Assembly (NCBI RefSeq): GCF_937876455.1 | Contig: NZ_CALFIG010000316.1 | Span: 1 to 7,268, forward strand | Direction of reading: 5' to 3' | DNA: 7,268 nt | Origin: an uncultured Flavobacterium sp. | Lineage (GTDB): Bacteria; Bacteroidota; Bacteroidia; Flavobacteriales; Flavobacteriaceae | Shown here: piece by piece, positions 1 through 5,850 of the stretch | How the letters are laid out: every line of letters starts with the position of its first letter | Numbering within the stretch: position 1 is the stretch's first letter | Position numbers and translations under genes: made by a program | Notes under the pieces: generated by a model | Told to the model about the DNA's origin: nothing | The model's input: the letters and a program-made list of their open reading frames with translations, nothing else | Databases searched by the model: none

Positions 1-491
1 ATTAAATTTGGCAAATGGAAAGGCATGGTATAATCAAATGTCAGTACATATTTTCCGATTTTTCTTTTTTTTCTAAACTTTTCGGATTTTAAACAAATAA
101 TTTCATATTTTTCAATGGAATCCGTTTTATCTAGTTTTATATAATCATATACGTTTACAAAATATTTATAGCGATTGATATAACTGCTTACCTCTTTACA
201 TTCAATATTAATTAGTTCAGCACTTTGAAAATCATTTTTTGAAACAACTACATCAGAAATAAGATAATTATGTTTAATAAATAAAATATTTAGATTTAAG
301 CTATCTCTGTTTGTTATTCTTGCTAAATAGCTATTGTCTTTTGAATTGGTTAAATAATAAACGGTTTCATTTTTAGTAGAATCAATATGATTGACATAAT
401 TATAATGAAGTAAATAGTCAAAGCTAAATTCAGTTTGACTAAATAAAAAACTAGAACTAACTAGCAGAACTAATTGAATTATTTTTTTCAT
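1..491 (-). CDS. Secreted protein of unknown function, 3' end outside window
   Basis: An open frame runs from an ATG at 491-489 to the left edge without a stop: 163 codons plus two bases. I translated it by hand. It begins MKKIIQLVLLVSSSFLFSQ, a classic Sec signal peptide: two lysines, a hydrophobic core at about residues 4-17, and a likely cut near the FS-Q site typical of Bacteroidota exports. There is no lipobox cysteine, so a lipoprotein is unlikely. The mature part is rich in Tyr, Asn, Lys, Asp and Ile, contains YYLTNSKDNSYLARI (about residues 46-60) and ends in the window with TFDYTMPFHLPNL. No catalytic motif is visible. The alternating polar/hydrophobic pattern suggests a beta-rich periplasmic or surface protein, which is inference. 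It lies downstream of lpdA on the same strand but beyond a terminator, so it is probably its own transcription unit. I do not recognise a named family. The reading frame is confident, the function unknown. Confidence 0.8.
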   Translation of the reverse strand, partial: MKKIIQLVLLVSSSFLFSQTEFSFDYLLHYNYVNHIDSTKNETVYYLTNSKDNSYLARITNRDSLNLNILFIKHNYLISDVVVSKNDFQSAELINIECKEVSSYINRYKYFVNVYDYIKLDKTDSIEKYEIICLKSEKFRKKRKIGKYVLTFDYTMPFHLPNL

Positions 492-508
492 AAATATTTT
501 TTATGTAG

Positions 509-516
509 TAAATATA
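509..516 (-). promoter_or_regulatory. Possible -7 element for the secreted-protein gene
   Basis: On the minus strand this reads TATATTTA, seven of eight positions of the Bacteroidota -7 consensus TAnnTTTG. It ends 17 bases before the ATG at 491, a spacing close to the other candidate promoters in this window. It lies just beyond the lpdA terminator, where a new unit would need a start. No TTTG-like -33 box is seen at the expected distance, so this is weak. Confidence 0.3.
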
Positions 517-520
517 ATAC

Positions 521-556
521 AAAAAAAACATCTTGTTAATTACAAGATGTTTTTTT
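521..556 (-). terminator. Intrinsic terminator after lpdA
   Basis: The arms CATCTTGT (529-536) and ACAAGATG (542-549) are perfectly complementary around a five-base loop. An A tract (521-528) on the left and a T tract (550-556) on the right flank them. Read on the minus strand, the hairpin is followed by eight U, and it starts 17 bases past the lpdA stop. The flanking A/T tracts make it symmetric, so it could also work on the plus strand, but no plus-strand gene ends here. Confidence 0.85.
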
Positions 557-573
557 ATAGAATTAGGTGTTAA

Positions 574-1962
574 TTATAAATGAATAACTTCGCCATAAGC
601 ATCCGCTACAGCTTCCATAACGGCTTCACTCATCGTAGGGTGAGGGTGAACTGCTTTTAATATTTCGTGTCCTGTGGTTTCTAGTTTACGTGCTACAACT
701 GCTTCTGCAATCATATCCGTAACGCCAGCACCAATCATGTGGCAGCCAAGCCATTCGCCATATTTAGCATCAAAAATTACTTTTACAAAACCATCAGGTG
801 TGCCAGACGCTTTTGCTTTTCCAGATGCTGAAAAGGGAAATTTACCAATTTTTAATTCGTATCCTTTTTCTTTAGCCGCTTTTTCGGTTAATCCTACCGA
901 TGCAATTTCAGGTGTTGCATAGGTACAACCAGGAATATTTCCATAGTCTAAAGGTTCAACGTGTAAACCTGCAATTTTTTCTACACATAAAATCCCTTCA
1001 GCCGAAGCAACGTGCGCTAACGCTTGTCCTGGAACTACATCACCAATAGCATAATAACCAGGTACGTTTGTTTGGTAAAATGAATTAACTAAAATTTTAT
1101 CTCTATCGGTTGCGATTCCTACTTCTTCTAAACCAATATTTTCAATATTTGATTTGATACCTACGGCAGATAATAAAACATCTGCTTCGATAATTTCTTC
1201 ACCTTTAGCTGTTTTAACAGTTGCTTTTACTCCTTTACCCGAAGTGTCCACTTTTTCAACAGATGCATTAGTCATGATGTTGATTCCCGCTTTTTTCAAT
1301 GAACGTTCAAATTGTTTTGAAATATCTTCATCTTCAACAGGAACAATAGTTGGCATAAATTCAACTATAGTTACTTCTGTTCCCATAGCGTTATAAAAAT
1401 GTGCAAATTCAACACCAATAGCACCAGACCCTACAACGATCAATTTTTTAGGTTGCTCAGCTAAAGTCATAGCTTGGCGGTATCCAATAACTTTTTTACC
1501 GTCTTGAGGTAAATTTGGCAATTCTCTAGAACGTGCTCCAGTAGCAATAATTATATGATCTGCTGTGTATTCAGTAACTTTTCCATCGGCACCAGTTACA
1601 GCTACTTTTTTGCCCGTTTTTATTTTTCCAAAACCATCAATAACATCAATTTTATTTTTCTTCATTAAAAATTGAACCCCTTTACTCATGTCTCCTGCAA
1701 CATTTCTTGAGCGTGCAATAACCGCATTAAAATCTTTATCAACATTAGCTACTTTTAGGCCATACTCTTCTGCATGTTTTAGATAATCAAAAACTTGTGC
1801 CGATTTTAGTAAAGCTTTTGTTGGAATACATCCCCAATTTAAGCATATACCACCTAAATTTTCTTTCTCAATAACAGCTACTTTAAATCCTAATTGTGAA
1901 GCACGGATGGCAGTTACATAGCCACCTGGTCCACTTCCTAAAACGATAATGTCGTATTTCAT
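574..1962 (-). CDS. lpdA: Dihydrolipoyl dehydrogenase (E3)
   Basis: This is the flavoprotein E3 subunit, which reoxidises dihydrolipoamide with NAD+ for the pyruvate, 2-oxoglutarate or branched-chain 2-oxoacid dehydrogenase complexes or the glycine cleavage system; it acts in the cytoplasm. The 462-residue length is normal. Domains in order: FAD-binding GSGPGG (9-14); redox-active disulfide in GGICLNWGCIPTK (C40 and C45); NAD-binding GSGAIG (178-183); second FAD motif YAIGDV (304-309); and the C-terminal dimerisation domain with HPHPTMSE, where H441 and E446 form the catalytic pair. All key residues are intact. There is no N-terminal lipoyl domain. The ATG start places the first FAD strand immediately at the N terminus, as in the family, and is preceded by an A-rich stretch instead of a Shine-Dalgarno. 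It lies 75 bases downstream of the ABC exporter on the same strand with no hairpin between, so cotranscription is possible. A weak -7-like TAATTTCG (2006-1999) could give its own promoter. No E1 or E2 gene is in the window, so which complex it serves cannot be told. Confidence 0.97.
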   Translation of the reverse strand: MKYDIIVLGSGPGGYVTAIRASQLGFKVAVIEKENLGGICLNWGCIPTKALLKSAQVFDYLKHAEEYGLKVANVDKDFNAVIARSRNVAGDMSKGVQFLMKKNKIDVIDGFGKIKTGKKVAVTGADGKVTEYTADHIIIATGARSRELPNLPQDGKKVIGYRQAMTLAEQPKKLIVVGSGAIGVEFAHFYNAMGTEVTIVEFMPTIVPVEDEDISKQFERSLKKAGINIMTNASVEKVDTSGKGVKATVKTAKGEEIIEADVLLSAVGIKSNIENIGLEEVGIATDRDKILVNSFYQTNVPGYYAIGDVVPGQALAHVASAEGILCVEKIAGLHVEPLDYGNIPGCTYATPEIASVGLTEKAAKEKGYELKIGKFPFSASGKAKASGTPDGFVKVIFDAKYGEWLGCHMIGAGVTDMIAEAVVARKLETTGHEILKAVHPHPTMSEAVMEAVADAYGEVIHL

Positions 1963-2037
1963 TTTGTTCTTTTTTTCTACGTTGATTGTTATGTGATGCG
2001 AAATTACTAATTTTTATTTTTATAATAGAATACAATG

Positions 2038-3849
2038 TTAAATTTCGGCAACAAATTGTGAATCATATAATTTTTTATAAAAACCATTCGAAATTTGTAG
2101 CAAATCATCATGTGTGCCTTGTTCTACAATTTTTCCTTTATCCATTACAATAATTTTATCCGCATTGATAATGGTTGTTAAGCGGTGTGCAATAATTATT
2201 GATGTTCTATCTTTTGTTAGCGTTTGTGTAGCTTTTTGTAATAATTCCTCTGCATGGCTGTCAATAGATGAAGTGGCTTCGTCTAAAATTAAAATACTTG
2301 GATTGCTTATGTAAGCGCGTAAAAAAGCAATTAATTGACGTTGTCCAGAGGAAAGCATTACTCCTCGTTCTTTTACATCATAATGATAGCCATTGGGTAA
2401 GCTCATAATAAATTCGTGAATACCAATTTTTTTTGCTGCGTCTTGTACTTTTTCTTCTGATATAGAAGAATCAAAAAGTGTAATATTATTTATAATAGTG
2501 TCTGCAAAGAGAAACACGTCTTGCAATACAATAGCTATTTCTTTACGTAAAGAAGATAAGGTGTAATCATGTACAGGAATTCCATCAATAGTAATAGCGC
2601 CACTATCTATTTCATAAAAACGATTAATTAAATTAATAATTGTTGATTTTCCTGCTCCAGTTGCTCCTACAATTGCAACCGTTTTACCATGTTCCACTTG
2701 AAGTGAAATTCCTTTTACTATTTCTTCCCCCGTAATGTAACTAAAATGTACATTTTCTAGCTGAATGTTCCCTTTTAATTTTTTTGCTTCTATGGTGCCA
2801 AAATCTTGAACTTCTACATTGGTTTCCATTACTTCAAATACTCTGTCTGCGGCTACAATTCCCATTTGCATGACATTAAATTTGTCTGCGATTTGACGCA
2901 ACGGATTATATAACATCGCAATGTACATGTTAAATGAAATTAATTGCCCTACACTTGTTTGTGTATCGCCATTTAAAATAAATAAGGCGCCAAAATAAAC
3001 TACTAATCCTAAGGTAATACTCGAAATGATATCTGCAATAGGGAAGAAGATACTATTGTATAAAATATTTTTTAACCACGCTTTATTGTGTTTTTCATTA
3101 ATTTCTTTAAACTTTTCTAATTCAATTTTTTCTCTGTTAAACAATTGAACAATTTTCATTCCTGTTAATCGCTCTTGTATGAAAGTATTAAGATTAGCAA
3201 CTTCATTTCTTACTTCGTTAAAAGCAACTTTCATTTTTCTGTTAAATATATTTGTTGCTAGTAAAATAACAGGCATAATAAGCAGAACAATGCATGTAAT
3301 TTTCCAATTAATAATGAGCATAAAACCAAGAACAATTAGCATTTTTAAAACATCGCTAACAATCATGAAAAGCCCTTGACTAAAAATGCTTGCAATATTT
3401 TCCATATCAGAAACACATCGTGTAATGAGTTTTCCAACAGGTTCATTGTCAAAATATTTCATCTTGAACCGAGATAAATGCACAAATAGTTTTTCTCGAA
3501 TGTCTTTTACAATATCTTGTCCTAGCCAACTTGCCATATACACAAAATAAAATTGAGCAATGACTTCAAGTAGTAAAATGACAAACATTATAATTACTAA
3601 TAACTCTAAGTTTTCTTTATTAGTGTTTCCTTCAAAAAAGTAATGCATAAAAGATTCAAACTGTAATTGAATACTATTTGTTTCTTTTTTGGTAGCAATA
3701 AAATAATTATCTATAGTTAAATTTAATAAAAGTGGGCGCAATGCAGCAACTATCGCTAAGAATAAAGCCCAAAATCCAACAAAAAATAATTTGCTAGTAT
3801 AGGGTATAGCATACTGTAATACTTTATTAAATGAGGATGTTTTCTTCAA
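2038..3849 (-). CDS. Half-size ABC exporter (permease fused to ATPase), MsbA/MdlB-like
   Basis: A type IV ABC exporter of 603 residues that would act as a dimer in the inner membrane. The permease half has about six helices (near 21-43, 83-106, 158-180, 183-201, 266-290 and 296-314). The nucleotide-binding half has an aromatic A-loop Y371, Walker A GATGAGKST (395-403), Q-loop Q443, signature LSSGQ (499-503), Walker B ILILDEA with D523 and catalytic E524, D-loop SSID (527-530) and switch H555. All are intact, so it should hydrolyse ATP. The start is TTG at 3849-3847. Upstream, the frame meets a stop at 3888-3886 with no ATG between, and the first internal ATG (residue 68) would remove the first helix. 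The TTG is 4 bases past the truA stop, suggesting translational coupling. The substrate is not readable from sequence: lipid, drug or peptide export are all known in this family, so I give no gene symbol. Confidence 0.93.
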   Translation of the reverse strand: MKKTSSFNKVLQYAIPYTSKLFFVGFWALFLAIVAALRPLLLNLTIDNYFIATKKETNSIQLQFESFMHYFFEGNTNKENLELLVIIMFVILLLEVIAQFYFVYMASWLGQDIVKDIREKLFVHLSRFKMKYFDNEPVGKLITRCVSDMENIASIFSQGLFMIVSDVLKMLIVLGFMLIINWKITCIVLLIMPVILLATNIFNRKMKVAFNEVRNEVANLNTFIQERLTGMKIVQLFNREKIELEKFKEINEKHNKAWLKNILYNSIFFPIADIISSITLGLVVYFGALFILNGDTQTSVGQLISFNMYIAMLYNPLRQIADKFNVMQMGIVAADRVFEVMETNVEVQDFGTIEAKKLKGNIQLENVHFSYITGEEIVKGISLQVEHGKTVAIVGATGAGKSTIINLINRFYEIDSGAITIDGIPVHDYTLSSLRKEIAIVLQDVFLFADTIINNITLFDSSISEEKVQDAAKKIGIHEFIMSLPNGYHYDVKERGVMLSSGQRQLIAFLRAYISNPSILILDEATSSIDSHAEELLQKATQTLTKDRTSIIIAHRLTTIINADKIIVMDKGKIVEQGTHDDLLQISNGFYKKLYDSQFVAEI

Positions 3850-3853
3850 CTTT

Positions 3854-4594
3854 TTAGTTATTAATATATGGATAGTTAACGCGTACTAAATATAATCCGT
3901 GGGCAGGAACTGAAAACCCAGCTTGACTTCTGTTTTTACTTTCAATTATTTTTCTAAAATCGGTTAGTGTTATTTTTTCTAGACCAATATTAATCAAGGT
4001 TCCTACTATAGCCCGAACCATATTTCTTAAAAAACGATCTGCTGTAATGGTAAATTTTAGTTTTGTATCTTCTTGTGTCCAATACGCTTCTGTAATTTTA
4101 CATATAAATGTTTTGACATCGGTATGTACTTTTGAAAAACATTCAAAATCTTCATATTCAAGTAAAATTTTAGCCGCTTCATTCATTAATTGTATGTTTA
4201 GTGGCTGCTGTACATACCAACTTCCTTCATGCATAAAAGGATTTTTATAGGTGTGAATATGGTATTCGTATGTTCTAGATGTAGCATCAAAACGAGCATG
4301 TGCTGTAGTTGAAACTTCATGCATATTATAAATGACAATGTCTTTTGGTAAAAATGAATTTAAGCGGTGAATAAATTGTTTTTTATCGGGAATAATTGAA
4401 CTGTCAAAATGAGCAAACATTTGTGTGGCATGTACGCCGCTGTCGGTTCGTCCCGCGCCAACAATTTCTATAGATTCTCGAAGTAATGTATGTAAAGCTT
4501 TGTTGAGAATTTCTTGTACAGATATAGCATCTGGTTGTATTTGAAAACCAAAATAATTTTTTCCGTTATAGGCAAATTCAATGAAATATCTCAA
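3854..4594 (-). CDS. truA: tRNA pseudouridine(38-40) synthase TruA
   Basis: It isomerises uridines 38-40 in the anticodon arm of many tRNAs to pseudouridine. At 246 residues it is normal length. Family hallmarks are clear: N-terminal strand RYFIEFAYNG (2-11), the catalytic motif GRTDSGVHA (48-56) with nucleophile D51, the conserved active-site tyrosine in SRTYEYH (Y109), the FLRNMVRAIVG segment (188-198) and the closing VPAHGLYLVRV (229-239). The start is TTG at 4594-4592. No ATG exists between it and the upstream in-frame stop, and the conserved first strand begins at residue 2, so a later ATG would delete it. It appears to lead a minus-strand unit followed at 4 bases by the ABC exporter and then lpdA. 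A good -7 element lies 20 bases upstream. Confidence 0.97.
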   Translation of the reverse strand: MRYFIEFAYNGKNYFGFQIQPDAISVQEILNKALHTLLRESIEIVGAGRTDSGVHATQMFAHFDSSIIPDKKQFIHRLNSFLPKDIVIYNMHEVSTTAHARFDATSRTYEYHIHTYKNPFMHEGSWYVQQPLNIQLMNEAAKILLEYEDFECFSKVHTDVKTFICKITEAYWTQEDTKLKFTITADRFLRNMVRAIVGTLINIGLEKITLTDFRKIIESKNRSQAGFSVPAHGLYLVRVNYPYINN

Positions 4595-4614
4595 AATGTT
4601 TATCTTTTGAATTG

Positions 4615-4622
4615 CAAATTTA
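4615..4622 (-). promoter_or_regulatory. Candidate promoter (-7 element) for the truA unit
   Basis: The minus strand reads TAAATTTG, a full match to the Bacteroidota -7 consensus TAnnTTTG, ending 20 bases before the truA TTG start. A transcript starting a few bases downstream would have a very short leader. No convincing TTTG -33 box sits 19-21 bases upstream. The 84-base divergent gap to the metallophosphoesterase gene must also hold that gene's promoter; its best -7-like site is TAAAATTG at 4648-4655, with one mismatch. Confidence 0.45.
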
Positions 4623-4678
4623 CAAAAATCAAAACTAAAGTTACTTTTAAAATTGATTTAATAGTTTATTTTTACCAA

Positions 4679-5173
4679 ATGAAAAAAATCTTGCTTTTAT
4701 CAGATACACATAGTCATATAGATGATGTTATATTAAAGTATGTAAATCAAACAGACGAAGTGTGGCATGCAGGAGATATTGGTGATTTAGTCGTTACGGA
4801 TACTATTAAAAAACACAAACTTCTACGAGCCGTGTATGGCAATATAGATAATCATAAAGCGCGTTTAGAATTTCCGTTACACAATCGGTTTATGTGTGAA
4901 GGCGTAGATGTATGGATAACGCATATAGGTGGGTATCCTGGAAAATATAGCTCATCGGTTCAAGCGGAAATTTCACAAAACCCACCAAAATTATTTATTT
5001 GTGGTCATTCACATATTTTAAAAGTCCAATTTGATAAAAAATTAAATTTATTACATATGAATCCTGGCGCTGCTGGAGTTCATGGTTTTCATCAGATGCG
5101 AACCATGTTGCGCTTTGAAATTGATGGGGAGAAAATTCAAAATTTAGAAGTTGTTGAAATAGGGAAGAGGTAA
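4679..5173 (+). CDS. YfcE/MJ0936-type metallophosphoesterase
   Basis: A 164-residue calcineurin-like phosphoesterase, probably cytoplasmic (no signal peptide), using two metal ions to hydrolyse phosphodiester or phosphomonoester bonds. The five family motifs appear in order: SDTH (8-11, metal ligands D9 and H11), GDIGD (32-36, D33), GNID (55-58, bridging N56), TH (81-82, H82) and GHSH (109-112, H110 and H112), followed by NPGA (128-131). The length fits the short YfcE-like group. I chose the ATG at 4679 because the first strand KKILLLSDTH starts there. The frame stays open further upstream to 4514, but that stretch is antisense to the truA start and adds 55 residues without family resemblance. 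It is divergent from truA and convergent with the DUF4293 gene, so likely monocistronic. Members have been shown to cleave model phosphodiesters; the physiological substrate here is unknown. Confidence 0.93.
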   Translation: MKKILLLSDTHSHIDDVILKYVNQTDEVWHAGDIGDLVVTDTIKKHKLLRAVYGNIDNHKARLEFPLHNRFMCEGVDVWITHIGGYPGKYSSSVQAEISQNPPKLFICGHSHILKVQFDKKLNLLHMNPGAAGVHGFHQMRTMLRFEIDGEKIQNLEVVEIGKR

Positions 5174-5194
5174 TTATATTAAAGAGTTAATAAA

Positions 5195-5220
5195 AAAATC
5201 CGAACCTAGGTTCGGATTTT
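5195..5220. terminator. Palindromic bidirectional terminator between convergent genes
   Basis: A perfect 26-base palindrome: AAAATCCGAAC on the left, CTAG in the centre, and the exact complement ending in GATTTT on the right. As RNA it folds into a stem of up to 11 pairs with U-rich 3' ends on both strands. It lies 21 bases after the metallophosphoesterase stop and 32 bases after the stop of the DUF4293 gene on the opposite strand, so it can end both transcripts. Confidence 0.88.
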
Positions 5221-5252
5221 CATTACGCACTAAATAAACTAAGATGATAGGT

Positions 5253-5663
5253 TTATCGTATTCTGTCCACAGATTTTACGAGATCTTCGTCCTTTTTAAT
5301 AGCCTTGTTTGCTAAGGCTAGAAAAACGATAGAAAAAATTGGAAGAAACATCCCAATACCCTTCTCCGAGACTGTTGCCTCTCCGGATAAAGTTAGTGAA
5401 TGATATACTAACAATCCTATTAAAATAAAGTTTAATATTATGTTCAATCTGTTTATAACAAATTGATTTTGTCTGTTTTTATAACTAAAAATACTAATTA
5501 AAGCTAATAAAGCACTACTTCCAAATAGGCTAGTATATACTAAATTATCAAGAGCAAAAACAACTATTTTAGCTGTTGTTGTCCATAAATTTAAAAACAA
5601 TGGTAATACACTTGCTACTACTAAGCAAATGAATAAATATACCGATTGAATGCGCTGTAACAT
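5253..5663 (-). CDS. DUF4293-like four-helix membrane protein
   Basis: A 136-residue integral membrane protein of unknown function. It opens with MLQRIQSVYLF, the hallmark N terminus of the Bacteroidota DUF4293 family as I know it. It has four predicted membrane helices (about 8-27, 43-60, 73-90 and 103-119), a basic loop after helix 2 (YKNRQNQ, 61-67) and a charged C-terminal tail KKDEDLVKSVDRIR (123-136) that resembles the family's conserved end. No catalytic motif is visible. The start is an ATG at 5663-5661, and the MLQRIQ motif at residue 1 supports it. The gene is divergent from rho across 187 bases and convergent with the metallophosphoesterase. In flavobacteria this gene commonly neighbours rho (recalled from general knowledge), but a functional link is unproven. 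The family call is fairly sure; the role is unknown. Confidence 0.88.
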   Translation of the reverse strand: MLQRIQSVYLFICLVVASVLPLFLNLWTTTAKIVVFALDNLVYTSLFGSSALLALISIFSYKNRQNQFVINRLNIILNFILIGLLVYHSLTLSGEATVSEKGIGMFLPIFSIVFLALANKAIKKDEDLVKSVDRIR

Positions 5664-5682
5664 AGGTTTTAATTAGTAGCAA

Positions 5683-5690
5683 CAAAAATA
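5683..5690 (-). promoter_or_regulatory. Candidate promoter (-7 element) for the DUF4293 gene
   Basis: The minus strand reads TATTTTTG, a full match to TAnnTTTG, ending 19 bases before the ATG at 5663. This is nearly the same geometry as the truA site. No -33 TTTG is found at 19-21 bases upstream, so support rests on the -7 match and its position. Confidence 0.45.
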
Positions 5691-5713
5691 AAGTTTCTTT
5701 TTTTAAAAAACTA

Positions 5714-5743
5714 TTGTTTTATGCTAAAATATTTGTATTATTG
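5714..5743 (+). promoter_or_regulatory. rho: Candidate rho promoter (-33 TTG, -7 TATTATTG)
   Basis: TTG at 5714-5716 is followed by exactly 19 bases and then TATTATTG (5736-5743), which differs from the -7 consensus TAnnTTTG at one position. This is the only site in the window with both boxes at the standard Bacteroidota spacing. Transcription would start near 5750, giving a rho mRNA leader of about 100 bases. Confidence 0.5.
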
Positions 5744-5752
5744 CATCAGAAA

Positions 5753-5776
5753 ATCGTAAGTACTTCATTCTACGAT
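5753..5776 (+). other. Small inverted repeat in the rho leader
   Basis: ATCGTA (5753-5758) and TACGAT (5771-5776) are exact complements around a 12-base loop. If transcription starts near 5750, this would form a hairpin at the very 5' end of the rho mRNA. No U run follows, so it is not an intrinsic terminator. It might protect the 5' end or contribute to leader regulation, or it may be chance, since six pairs is short. Confidence 0.35.
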
Positions 5777-5790
5777 ACTTTAAAATCAAA

Positions 5791-5843
5791 AAAAAATCTC
5801 ACACAATTTTTAATAAAAGTAAAGATTAAAAAAATCTCAACAC
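5791..5843 (+). repeat. Two C-rich direct repeats in the rho leader
   Basis: AAAAAATCTCACAC (5791-5804) recurs as AAAAAATCTCAACAC (5829-5843), one base different in length, with starts 38 bases apart. The second copy ends 7 bases before the rho ATG. The surrounding 5777-5850 segment has about 12 C but only 2 G, with little scope for secondary structure. This is the composition that Rho itself favours, so it is a candidate autoregulatory site. Confidence 0.45.
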
Positions 5844-5850
5844 CAAATTC

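Noticed and set aside
81..90. Ten-base match TTCGGATTTT shared with the right arm of the terminator at 5211-5220
   Set aside because: It lies inside coding sequence without its partner arm; a match of this length in AT-rich DNA is most likely chance.
1..491. Assignment of the secreted protein to the GLPGLI family or a similar named Bacteroidota family
   Set aside because: The N terminus and size would fit, but the visible part lacks the signature motif, so no family name is justified.
4514..4678. A 55-residue N-terminal extension of the metallophosphoesterase
   Set aside because: It is antisense to the truA start and its promoter region, has no family resemblance, and the conserved first strand starts exactly at the ATG at 4679.
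5721..5759. A 12-codon open frame upstream of rho (ATG to TAA) as a leader peptide
   Set aside because: It overlaps the predicted rho -7 box, so it would not be in the transcript from that promoter, and it shows no regulatory codon pattern.
5753..5790. The rho leader hairpin as an intrinsic attenuator
   Set aside because: The stem is only six pairs with a 12-base loop and is followed by an A-rich, not U-rich, stretch.
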